Below, piece by piece: positions 1-8,322 of a stretch of 64,000 nt of DNA (position 1 is its first letter; every line of letters begins with the position of its first letter). The position numbers and the translations under genes were made by a program. The DNA comes from Clostridiaceae bacterium (lineage in GTDB: Bacteria > Bacillota > Clostridia > Tissierellales > Sporanaerobacteraceae): the NCBI GenBank assembly GCA_019391515.1, contig JAHXQP010000029.1, forward strand, positions 32,411 through 96,410. Direction: 5' to 3'. The notes beneath the pieces were generated by a model that saw only the letters and a program-made list of their open reading frames with translations, was not told where the DNA came from and did not search any database.

Positions 1-1712
1 TCAGAAAATCCAAACATAGGACTTCTCAGTGCCCCTACTATAGAAATAGTATCATATACATTACATATACCTTTTAATCCATTCATCAAATCAACTATTT
101 CCTCTTGTTTGTAAAATCCTTTGCCTCCTAAGTTATAATAAGGTATACCATATTCTTTCAATGCTTCTTCATATATATAGTCTTCTGTACTAGATCTGAA
201 TAAAAGTGCAAAATCCTTATACTCATATCTTTCTTCATCTACTAGTGCTTTTATTCTCTTTGCTATCAATCTACTTTCATAATATTTATTATAGTCTCCG
301 GAACTTTCTCCTTCTGGAACCTCTAAATTTTCATTTCCTAATATCTCCACATCTAAATCATTTAAAGATTTTTTAACAGGTTTTAGTGCTACATACTTAC
401 TTCCCATTATCTTTTTAAACAATATATTTACAAAATCTAAAACTGTATGAACCGTTCTATAGTTTTCTTCAAGTTTTATTGGTTTAATATTTGAAACTTC
501 TTCTATATCCTCCATTACATCATAGAATACGTCTACATCTGCTCCTCTAAAACCATATATAGACTGTTTTGGATCCCCTACAATAAATAGATTTTCTCTA
601 TCTAATTTTGAATCTACACTACTTAATTTATATATAATACTTCTTTGCAATTCATTAGTATCTTGGAATTCATCTACCATTATATATTTAAACCTGTCTT
701 GATACTTTCTCCTTATACTATTATTGTCTAAAAGCTTCAGTACCATAAGCTGAAGATCTTCATAGTCTAAATATCCTAATTCTTTTTTATCTTTAGTAAA
801 TAAAATATCTATATCTATTAATCCTTGAATTAAAGTTTCATATAATTTTTTCTTTTCATGCTCTTTTGCCTTCAAGGCACTATCTATAGCATCTATAAGG
901 GTTGATATTCTCTCTTCTTCCCCTTTCATACTGCCTATATTATCTTTTAAATATGGTAGTATATCTAAAACTTTTTCATCATAGGATTCCCTTTCACTAA
1001 ATTCAACCCACACTGGATCTTCTTTTAATTTAACCACCTTTGAATTCTTTCTTCCTTTACTCATTAGATATTCAAATTCACCTTTAATCCAAAATATATT
1101 ATCTTCTTGAAATTTAGCATTCTCTATATTATTTAATGTTATCTCTCCTACTTCACTAAAACTTATACCAGTACTTCTTATTTTTTTATAAATTCCCATT
1201 ATAGTGTGGATAAGATTGTCCAAACTATATACATTAAAACTTTTCACAAAATCATATATATTATTATTTGTTTCTATGCCCTTTAAAAGATATCTTTTTA
1301 TTACTTCATATAATATTTCATCCGACTTATAATCTTCCAAAACTTTAAATTGGGAATCTATATTGGCTTCCACAGGATTTTCTCTTAGGATTTTTGAACA
1401 AAAACTATGTATAGTTGAAATGTTTCCTCTTTCTAAATCTCTATAAATTCTTCTCCATTTTTTATCCAATGAAAACTTATTCCTTAATTCCTCTCTTATT
1501 CTCTCTTTCATCTCCTGGCTAGCTTTTTTAGTAAAGGTTATAGCTACAATAGAATCTACTTCTTTTCCTTCATCTATCTTACCATTTTCTAATATATATA
1601 AATATCTTTCTACTAATACTTTGGTTTTCCCTGATCCTGCTCCAGCATTTACCGATACATTTTTATCTATAGTTTCAACAGCTTTTCTCTGATTTTTGTT
1701 GAGCTCTACCAT
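1..1712 (-). CDS. addA: ATP-dependent helicase/nuclease subunit A, partial (3' end outside window)
   Basis: N-terminal 570 codons of a UvrD-type helicase; the C-terminal part runs off the left edge, and the track omits it. The translation shows Walker A AGAGSGKT near residue 20, the DEFQDTNELQ helicase motif and VGDPKQSIYGFRGAD, which are diagnostic of AddA/RexA. With AddB it forms the helicase-nuclease that resects double-strand breaks for recombination. The start is the ATG at 1712, which has GGAGGTG eight bases upstream. An in-frame ATG further up overlaps the end of addB and has no ribosome site. It lies 19 bases downstream of addB, in the same operon. The C-terminal nuclease domain cannot be inspected here. 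Confidence 0.93.
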   Translation of the reverse strand, partial: MVELNKNQRKAVETIDKNVSVNAGAGSGKTKVLVERYLYILENGKIDEGKEVDSIVAITFTKKASQEMKERIREELRNKFSLDKKWRRIYRDLERGNISTIHSFCSKILRENPVEANIDSQFKVLEDYKSDEILYEVIKRYLLKGIETNNNIYDFVKSFNVYSLDNLIHTIMGIYKKIRSTGISFSEVGEITLNNIENAKFQEDNIFWIKGEFEYLMSKGRKNSKVVKLKEDPVWVEFSERESYDEKVLDILPYLKDNIGSMKGEEERISTLIDAIDSALKAKEHEKKKLYETLIQGLIDIDILFTKDKKELGYLDYEDLQLMVLKLLDNNSIRRKYQDRFKYIMVDEFQDTNELQRSIIYKLSSVDSKLDRENLFIVGDPKQSIYGFRGADVDVFYDVMEDIEEVSNIKPIKLEENYRTVHTVLDFVNILFKKIMGSKYVALKPVKKSLNDLDVEILGNENLEVPEGESSGDYNKYYESRLIAKRIKALVDEERYEYKDFALLFRSSTEDYIYEEALKEYGIPYYNLGGKGFYKQEEIVDLMNGLKGICNVYDTISIVGALRSPMFGFS

Positions 1713-1731
1713 CTCTTCACCTCCAGTCTCA

Positions 1732-4700
1732 CTATCTAAATTCATATCTACATACTTCCTTATAAGGACAGTATGTATCACATACTTTAGGATTTATAGA
1801 AAAATCCCCTGTATATATAGAATCTATATATTCTTTCATATTGTTTTCTACTTCTTTCATCAAAGTGTTCCAATGAGTTTCGTCTAAAATTCCTTTACCT
1901 CTCTTCTTATTTACCAGTTCTTTATCTTCTTTTTGTACCAATTCTATATATACCTTAGCTTTAGAAACATCTATATAGCCACCAGCTACTATGTCTCTAT
2001 GTTTTTGAGACATTATATAAACAGGAAGTTGAAAAGAAGTCCCTTCTTCTATATCTTTAACTTTTTTAACCCCATAAGAAGAAGTTTTATAATCATATAG
2101 TATATACTTATCTTGCTCTAAAAATCTATCCATCCTATCTATCTTTCCTAGTATTTTTACTTTCTCATTGCCTGAATCAAAAGAAAAGTCTTTCATATAT
2201 CCAAACTCTACTTCAAAATCATAAGGAATTGTTTTATATTTGGAAATAGCCAGTCTTTCTAAATCCTTTTCTACAAAGTTTAAAACAGTATTAGCCATAT
2301 TTTCTATCCTAATATTCCATAGTTTGTCCAATGTTTTTACTCCATTATCTATAAGTATCTTTTCAATCCTTTTATTTATCTCATCTATAGTATTCTTCAC
2401 TTCAAATACTTTATCTCCATTTATATGGAGCATTATATCTTTCTTATGGAAAGAATAATACTCCTTAAGGACCTGGTGAAATATATTGCCCCTATCTAAG
2501 GGAGTAAAATCTTCTACAAACCGCTCCATACCTTCCAATTTCAAAATACGTTCCATGAGGAATTTATAAGGGCATTTCCCATAGGTCTCAAAATAAGTTA
2601 TGGAAAAAACTGAATCTTTTTGGCTTAGTTTTAAATCTTCTTTTATATTATCATCTTCTATAAATCCGCTATATTCATTGAAGCCTTCTCTATTTCTATA
2701 TACTTCACACTTTATCTTCTCATTGATTTCATGTAATAGCTTATTGTCTAAACTATTGTACATCTGCAAATGTTTAATAACTTCTTCTCCTTCAAAATAT
2801 TTATATAGCAGATGATTTAATAATTCTTTTTTTGTAGTTATTTCTTTTAAATCGTTTTTTATTAAATAATCCATATCTAACTGGATAGTGTCTATTTTCT
2901 CTTCTGGAAATAAACTTAAAAATTCATCTAAAAATATAGAAGGAATATTAACCTCTTCTTTTAATGAGCTTTCTGGATAGCTTAAATAAAGACATTCAGT
3001 ACATCTAGTTACAGCAATGGCAAAATTTAAACTTTCCTTATCTAATTTCTCATAAAAGCTTTTTATATCTATTCCTATATTCTTCAAAGTTGAATAGTTG
3101 TCTTCTTTAAAGAAAAAATTTTCTTCTTTTAACTTAGGGTATCTTCCTTCTATTAAACCAGTGATAAATAGTCTTTCAAATTTCAATCCTCGTAAAGTAG
3201 ATAGACTTAATATATTTACACCTTCATAGTTTCCTAAGGTTCCTACAATAACTTCTTCCTCTAAATATCTTAAAAGTATATTATAAAAATCTTCCAATTC
3301 TATCTGTCTATAAACTAAAGGAATTTCTATTTTAACGTTTTCTAAAACATCCTTTAGTTTAGAAAGTGAAGAAATATCCCTATAAAAAATATCATAGTCT
3401 TCAATTTCCTCATATGTACGATTTACCTTTTCCAATATATCGTAGCTATCAATTATATCTATTAGTACATCTACAATTTCTTCAACAGTTCCCTTGTTAG
3501 GGATTAGCTTTCCTTCATTAATCAGTATTTCCAATGAGTTTTTCATTTGATTTAACTGTTCACATTTCTCTTCTGCCTTTTCAGATTCATCCAATTCTAA
3601 ATATCTACTTCTTTCTTCATCGAATATATTTTTTAACTCTTCAATACTATTGTAATTTAGCTTGTATAAAATATATTCAATCCTATCCTTTTCTTTCCCA
3701 GAATAAATATTAAAATAACTATTTTTAACCCTTTTAATAATACTCGATTTGTTAAAATTATTTATTCTAAGTTTCATTATATTTAAGAATTCTTTAACTA
3801 AAGGCATGTCTGTAAGCCTTATATCTTCATTTATGGAAAAAGGAATACCTTCTTCTTTAAAAACACCGAAAACAGTTTTCAAGTATTCTATTGAATCAGT
3901 AATTACTAATCCTATTTCATTAAGAGGAACTCCTTTATTATATAAGCTCTTTATTTCTTGAGAGATTCTTTTTAATTCTAAAAACTTATTAGGAGCCTTT
4001 ATAAGTTTAACCCTATCTGTTTCAGGTAATATACAATTCTCTTCTGAAAATAAATTATCTCCAATAGTCTCAAATAAATTTTTATCTTCCTTCATTACTT
4101 CAACTATTTTAAAACCTATACTTTCGAAAAACTTTAAAGTATTTCTTACAGCTTTAAATTCCTCATCCCTTTTATAAGGTATATTTACATATATATCTAT
4201 AGGATATTTACTGATTTCTTTTAATAGTTCTAATTCTTGAAGCTTAAAGTCAAAGAATTCATCTATTATAATAAAATCTAAATTTTTAAAATAATTTTCA
4301 CCATTTTTAAGTAAGTCTAAGCTTCTAAAGAAACTTCCCTCAGCATCCAACAACCTATTTTCCTTTAGAAACTTTTCATATCTTTCATATACAAGTCCTA
4401 TTTCTTTATAGAATGGAGTACTAGGTATATTTTTATTAAATTCTTCTGGAGTTAATAATGACCTTTTTATTTGACCAATAATATAGGAAATATCCTCTAT
4501 AAATCCTTCCATAGATATCATATTTTTATAATACTCTATACTTCCTTCTTCATATAGTTCTTTCAATATTTTACTTACAATACTTTCTTTAATCTCTAAA
4601 TTTATATTAATATATGTTTCTTTTCCTAATATTCCCTTAACTATGTCATCAAAAGTAAATAGATTTATATCAAAGGCTCCTTTTCTATCTTTGAGAAGTA

Positions 4701-4851
4701 TCTTCCTATATTTACTTAGCAATTCTCCATTAGGTAAAACATAATAAAACCTATTACCTTTATCCATTTTTAAATATTCTATAGGCATTTTAAGTAATTC
4801 TATTCTTTTATCGTTGTTCATAGGTCCATAAAATACTATTCTATCTGCCAT
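1732..4851 (-). CDS. addB: ATP-dependent nuclease subunit B
   Basis: 1039-residue partner of AddA. The C-terminal third has a RecB-type nuclease core (LYDYKTSS, PD-(D/E)XK superfamily), a cysteine in YGKCPYKF near residue 780 and a terminal cluster CDTYCPYKEVC. This is the four-cysteine iron-sulfur staple known from AddB. It is shorter than the roughly 1160 residues of Bacillus AddB. The N-terminus (IVFYGPMNNDKRIELL) has no GxxGxGK[ST] Walker A motif, which most AddB proteins keep. The start ATG at 4851 has AGGGAG upstream. A hairpin separates it from the ROK operon, and addA follows after 19 bases. AddB identity is firm; loss of nucleotide binding is inferred. Confidence 0.9.
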   Translation of the reverse strand: MADRIVFYGPMNNDKRIELLKMPIEYLKMDKGNRFYYVLPNGELLSKYRKILLKDRKGAFDINLFTFDDIVKGILGKETYININLEIKESIVSKILKELYEEGSIEYYKNMISMEGFIEDISYIIGQIKRSLLTPEEFNKNIPSTPFYKEIGLVYERYEKFLKENRLLDAEGSFFRSLDLLKNGENYFKNLDFIIIDEFFDFKLQELELLKEISKYPIDIYVNIPYKRDEEFKAVRNTLKFFESIGFKIVEVMKEDKNLFETIGDNLFSEENCILPETDRVKLIKAPNKFLELKRISQEIKSLYNKGVPLNEIGLVITDSIEYLKTVFGVFKEEGIPFSINEDIRLTDMPLVKEFLNIMKLRINNFNKSSIIKRVKNSYFNIYSGKEKDRIEYILYKLNYNSIEELKNIFDEERSRYLELDESEKAEEKCEQLNQMKNSLEILINEGKLIPNKGTVEEIVDVLIDIIDSYDILEKVNRTYEEIEDYDIFYRDISSLSKLKDVLENVKIEIPLVYRQIELEDFYNILLRYLEEEVIVGTLGNYEGVNILSLSTLRGLKFERLFITGLIEGRYPKLKEENFFFKEDNYSTLKNIGIDIKSFYEKLDKESLNFAIAVTRCTECLYLSYPESSLKEEVNIPSIFLDEFLSLFPEEKIDTIQLDMDYLIKNDLKEITTKKELLNHLLYKYFEGEEVIKHLQMYNSLDNKLLHEINEKIKCEVYRNREGFNEYSGFIEDDNIKEDLKLSQKDSVFSITYFETYGKCPYKFLMERILKLEGMERFVEDFTPLDRGNIFHQVLKEYYSFHKKDIMLHINGDKVFEVKNTIDEINKRIEKILIDNGVKTLDKLWNIRIENMANTVLNFVEKDLERLAISKYKTIPYDFEVEFGYMKDFSFDSGNEKVKILGKIDRMDRFLEQDKYILYDYKTSSYGVKKVKDIEEGTSFQLPVYIMSQKHRDIVAGGYIDVSKAKVYIELVQKEDKELVNKKRGKGILDETHWNTLMKEVENNMKEYIDSIYTGDFSINPKVCDTYCPYKEVCRYEFR

Positions 4852-4872
4852 ATGTACACTCCCTTTAAATGC

Positions 4873-4899
4873 ATAACCTACAGCTCAACTGTAGGTTAT
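4873..4899 (-). terminator. Hairpin between ROK gene and addB
   Basis: Perfect 11-bp inverted repeat (ATAACCTACAG / CTGTAGGTTAT, 5-base loop) starting inside the stop codon of the ROK gene. The T-run behind it is weak, so it may be an attenuator or 3' stabiliser rather than a full terminator, allowing some readthrough into addB. Confidence 0.6.
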
Positions 4900-5798
4900 A
4901 AAATATTATCAAAGGCTAATTTTGCTGCACCTGTTACTCCAGCATCATTTAAATATCTTGCTGGTAAAACCTTCATTCCTATAGGATTGTTACAAATTGA
5001 ATTATAACAATCTAACATATCTTCCCACCAATATTCTTTAGAGTTTATTACTCCCCCACCTATTATCAATCCTTCTGGATCAAATATGTTTTTTATAGAA
5101 ATTAAAAATATGGATAGCTCCCTAACAAATCTCTCTACTACTTCATTACATACCTTATCATTTTTCCTATTTCTAAAAATTTCTTCTCCCTTTAATTGTT
5201 CTCCAGTTTTCTCAAAATAGGTTTTTTCTATTCCTGTTCCAGAAATATATTGTTCTACACAGCCATTCTGACCACAATTACATTTTCTTCCCATTGGATA
5301 TAGAATAGAATGACCTAGTTCAGCTCCTTGATAGTTATTCCCATGCCAAATCCCTTGCTTTTTAGACCAAATTCCTCCTCCTACCCCTGTCCCCAACGTA
5401 ATCATAACAATGGTATCTAATCCTCTACCTACACCTACCCATTCTTCACATGTAAGGGCTACATTAGCATCATTTTCTATGGAAATAGGTATATCTCCAA
5501 ACTCTTTAGTAAGCTCTTCCTTTATATGAACCCCTGCCCAATTATCTATATTTCCTCCATTATAAACAACTCTCCCATTGTCTGTATCTATAAAACCTGG
5601 AGAGCCTAATCCTATACCTTCTATCTTTTCATCTTTCATTAGTTCTCTTATTACATACTTAATATTGTTTAATACAACTTCTCTCCCACTTTTAGATTCA
5701 GTATCTATTCTTATCTTCTTTAAAATATTTCCTTCTTCATCTACGATACCTCCGTTTATCTTGGTTCCTCCTAAATCAATCCCTATAACCTTTGACAT
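4896..5798 (-). CDS. ROK family sugar kinase (glucokinase/N-acetylhexosamine kinase type)
   Basis: 300 residues, typical ROK length. The N-terminal phosphate-binding motif GIDLGGTK is at residues 5-12 and an ATP-binding GTGVGGG is near 140. The ROK zinc signature is present as GRKCNCGQNGCVEQYISG. It phosphorylates a hexose at O-6 in the cytosol; sequence alone does not separate glucose from N-acetylglucosamine, N-acetylmannosamine or similar sugars. It is the last gene of the run nagZ-DUF523-IrrE-like-ROK and overlaps the preceding gene by 23 bases. Coupling to a hexosaminidase makes an amino sugar a reasonable guess. The ribosome site GAAGGAGG supports the ATG at 5798. Confidence 0.85.
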   Translation of the reverse strand: MSKVIGIDLGGTKINGGIVDEEGNILKKIRIDTESKSGREVVLNNIKYVIRELMKDEKIEGIGLGSPGFIDTDNGRVVYNGGNIDNWAGVHIKEELTKEFGDIPISIENDANVALTCEEWVGVGRGLDTIVMITLGTGVGGGIWSKKQGIWHGNNYQGAELGHSILYPMGRKCNCGQNGCVEQYISGTGIEKTYFEKTGEQLKGEEIFRNRKNDKVCNEVVERFVRELSIFLISIKNIFDPEGLIIGGGVINSKEYWWEDMLDCYNSICNNPIGMKVLPARYLNDAGVTGAAKLAFDNIL

Positions 5799-6456
5799 TT
5801 AAATCCTCCTTCAATTCTATAAAATAATCTTCTAAAAATTTAATATCTATATAATCTCTACCTATTAAATAGCAATAATCCATTATTTTAGGATGGAAAG
5901 GCAAGTCCAACATCTTCTTACAAAATATATGAGCCGCTATATCACTAGTCTTTTTAATAGGATTAGTTTTTTTAATAGGACCTATTTTAAACATTGTTAC
6001 TTCTTCTAATTTCTCATAAGTAGTACCTATTTCTTCAGTTTCTAGATAGTGAAAAAGTTCATGGGCTAATTGTATTTCTATAATTTTTTCATAATCAAAC
6101 ATCTTGTCCAATTTTAATTTATTAAACTTTTTTTCTATATCCTTTACGGACCAGTAATATATAATCATATTTTCATCAACTACATCATATTTTGCTCTTA
6201 ATTTTATTATTTGATTTTTAAGCTCTTCTTTTGTTAACTGAATTTCAATATTCTTTTCTTCATAAATTCCTTTAATATTCTTGCCTTTGTATTTAGACAA
6301 AGTATCTTCCGCCACATTTTCTCCTCTTTTAATAGACTCTTCAATATAATATTTAATTTTATTATCATCTATTTTATTAAAATAAATATCCTCTTTTAAT
6401 TCAGCCAAAGACATAATTTCATCAGTTGCCAACTTTTCTATTCTCTGTATCTCCAA
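5776..6456 (-). CDS. ImmA/IrrE-like metallopeptidase
   Basis: 226 residues. The zinc motif HELFH (HExxH) sits near residue 120, followed by a SDIAAHIFCKKML helix resembling the second half of the IrrE/ImmA (COG2856, M78) active site. The usual glutamate appears as aspartate. These proteases usually cleave a cognate repressor, but no XRE-type repressor is adjacent. The N-terminal 110 residues are charged and helical and match nothing I recognise. I prefer the TTG start at 6456, which has AGGAG ten bases upstream; the GTG at 6465 sits too close to that site. The gene overlaps the ROK gene by 23 bases, implying translational coupling. Confidence 0.6.
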   Translation of the reverse strand: MEIQRIEKLATDEIMSLAELKEDIYFNKIDDNKIKYYIEESIKRGENVAEDTLSKYKGKNIKGIYEEKNIEIQLTKEELKNQIIKLRAKYDVVDENMIIYYWSVKDIEKKFNKLKLDKMFDYEKIIEIQLAHELFHYLETEEIGTTYEKLEEVTMFKIGPIKKTNPIKKTSDIAAHIFCKKMLDLPFHPKIMDYCYLIGRDYIDIKFLEDYFIELKEDLNVKGYRD

Positions 6457-6469
6457 TAGAAACACTCTC

Positions 6470-6907
6470 CTAATCTAAAGTAAAATTGTCTTCCGTATAT
6501 ACCTTTATTCCATTTTCCTTAAAAAGTCTTGTTGTAATTCCATCACCATCAACAAGTTTTCCATTAAATTTTCCATCATATATTTTCCCACATCCACAAG
6601 ATGGACTTTTTGATTTTAATATAGCCGTATCTGCCCCTACTACTTCTGCTATAGCCAAAGCTTTCTGGGCACCTTGCAAAAATTCTAAAGTGCAATCTTT
6701 CCCTTCTTTATTTATAATCTTTAATTTTCCACTTTTATCTTCTATTATTTCACAGGGAATCCTTGGAATTGGAAGTCTACCTAAAACTTCAGGACAAACT
6801 GGAATAGCTTTTCCTTCTTTTACAAGTTTTATTATATCATTATTTTCATTGTCTTTTCCATCATACCTACATTTAATTCCTGCAAGACAAGCACTTACAA
6901 TATACAT
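6470..6907 (-). CDS. DUF523 domain protein
   Basis: 145 residues covering a complete DUF523 domain. The conserved cysteine signatures are present: SACLAGIKCRYDG at the N-terminus, CPEVLGRLPIPR in the middle and KSKSPSCGCGKIYDG near residue 105. The family is widespread in bacteria and its biochemical role is not established; the invariant cysteines suggest metal, Fe-S or thiol chemistry. It lies 4 bases after nagZ and 13 bases before the IrrE-like gene, so it is co-transcribed. Family assignment is firm; function is unknown. Confidence 0.85.
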   Translation of the reverse strand: MYIVSACLAGIKCRYDGKDNENNDIIKLVKEGKAIPVCPEVLGRLPIPRIPCEIIEDKSGKLKIINKEGKDCTLEFLQGAQKALAIAEVVGADTAILKSKSPSCGCGKIYDGKFNGKLVDGDGITTRLFKENGIKVYTEDNFTLD

Positions 6908-6911
6908 CCTA

Positions 6912-8114
6912 TCACCTTTTTCTAATATTTTTTAAATCATTCATTTTTTTATCTATTTTTTCTATACTAATAGACTCTATAATATCATCCCTTAAACCAT
7001 ATTCTTCTTTTAATTTAACTATTCTATAAACTTTTTCATCTATTTCTTTTTCTAAAATCTCTCCTGATTTAACTGCTTCCTTTATAGACTCAATAACTTT
7101 TATTTGATCTTCATAGCTGTGACAAATAAGTATTATATCTGCTCCTGCTTTCAAAGATTTAATAGCTACTTTTTCTATATTATAGTTTTTTGTAATAGCT
7201 CCCATAGTCATATCATCTGTTACTATTACTTTATCATAATTTAAATCTTTTCTTAATAGATTTGTAATTATCTCTTTAGAAAAAGTAGCAGGATTTTCAC
7301 TATCTATTTTAGGAAATAACATATGGCCTACCATTACCATATCTGCTCCCATATCTATAGCTTCTTTAAAAGGTATTAGTTCCATCTTTCTAAGTTCTTC
7401 TAAATCTTTATTAACTGCTGGAAGATCTAAATGAGAATCTATAAATGTATCTCCATGACCTGGAAAATGTTTTATTGTAGGAATAACATTATTCGATTTT
7501 ATCCCCTTCATAACTTGAATCCCGTGTTTCGATACTATATCTTTAGTCCTTCCATAAGATCTATCCTTAATAACTGGATTTTTAGAATTTGAATCAATAT
7601 CTAATACAGGAGCAAAATCCAAATTAAATCCAATAGATTTAAGCCTATATCCAATAGTATCTCCTATTTTAAAAGAATATTCTTCATTGTCCATCTCACC
7701 AATTTCTCTACTACCTGGTACACTTCCAAATAAATTAGATACCCTTGTGACCTTGCCTCCTTCTTCATCGGTAGATATAAATAATGGGATATTATTGTTT
7801 TCATTGGCCTTCTTTAGTGAATTAATTAAATTTAAAGTTTGATCTATATTTTTTATATTCTCTTGAAATAATATGAATCCTCCTACATAATAATTTTTAA
7901 TCATATATTCTATATCTTTATCTATTTCTTCCCCATTAAATCCTATAATAAATAATTGTCCTATCTTTTCTTCAAGACTCATACCCTTAACTCTTTCCCC
8001 TATAAAATTTATTTTAGGATCTATTTCAGTTTTTTCTTTATTTTTATCTACACAACTAGAGAGGAACAATATACATAGCAATATACCTATAAAAAATCTA
8101 GCTTTGTTTTCCAT
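6912..8114 (-). CDS. nagZ: Lipoprotein beta-N-acetylhexosaminidase, GH3 (NagZ type)
   Basis: 400 residues. The N-terminal hydrophobic segment ends in the lipobox LSSCVD, so the enzyme should be anchored outside the membrane. The GH3 body shows KHFPGHGDTFIDSHLDLP, carrying the NagZ-type Asp/His acid-base dyad, and VIVTDDMTMGAI with the nucleophile aspartate near residue 300. It releases N-acetylglucosamine from muropeptides. It is a single-domain form, as in Gram-negative NagZ, without the extra C-terminal domain seen in Bacillus NagZ. The start ATG at 8114 has GGAAGGA nine bases upstream; the longer TTG form is unlikely. It heads the four-gene operon ending in the ROK kinase, consistent with amino-sugar salvage. 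Confidence 0.88.
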   Translation of the reverse strand: MENKARFFIGILLCILFLSSCVDKNKEKTEIDPKINFIGERVKGMSLEEKIGQLFIIGFNGEEIDKDIEYMIKNYYVGGFILFQENIKNIDQTLNLINSLKKANENNNIPLFISTDEEGGKVTRVSNLFGSVPGSREIGEMDNEEYSFKIGDTIGYRLKSIGFNLDFAPVLDIDSNSKNPVIKDRSYGRTKDIVSKHGIQVMKGIKSNNVIPTIKHFPGHGDTFIDSHLDLPAVNKDLEELRKMELIPFKEAIDMGADMVMVGHMLFPKIDSENPATFSKEIITNLLRKDLNYDKVIVTDDMTMGAITKNYNIEKVAIKSLKAGADIILICHSYEDQIKVIESIKEAVKSGEILEKEIDEKVYRIVKLKEEYGLRDDIIESISIEKIDKKMNDLKNIRKR

Positions 8115-8191
8115 TATTATCAATCCTTCCTTTTAATTTTAACTAGGATCTATTACAAAGTATTGTCATTTCTCCCTACTTTATAAGCGAT

Positions 8192-8222
8192 AAAAAAAGA
8201 TGAGCAATACTTCCAGCTCACC
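8192..8222 (-). terminator. Terminator downstream of sigma-54 activator
   Basis: Inverted repeat GGTGAGC / GCTCATC with a 10-base loop followed by seven T residues on the minus strand. It closes the epimerase-activator transcript before nagZ. The roughly 100 bases between it and the activator stop codon contain only a short open stretch (see findings). Confidence 0.75.
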
Positions 8223-8322
8223 CCTTTATTTAAAATATACTTACTTAATATCTGCTAAGTCTTCTCTATAATCTTCATCCTCTAGATTCAGATAATTTCA
8301 AAAGTTCCATAATACTTTTATA

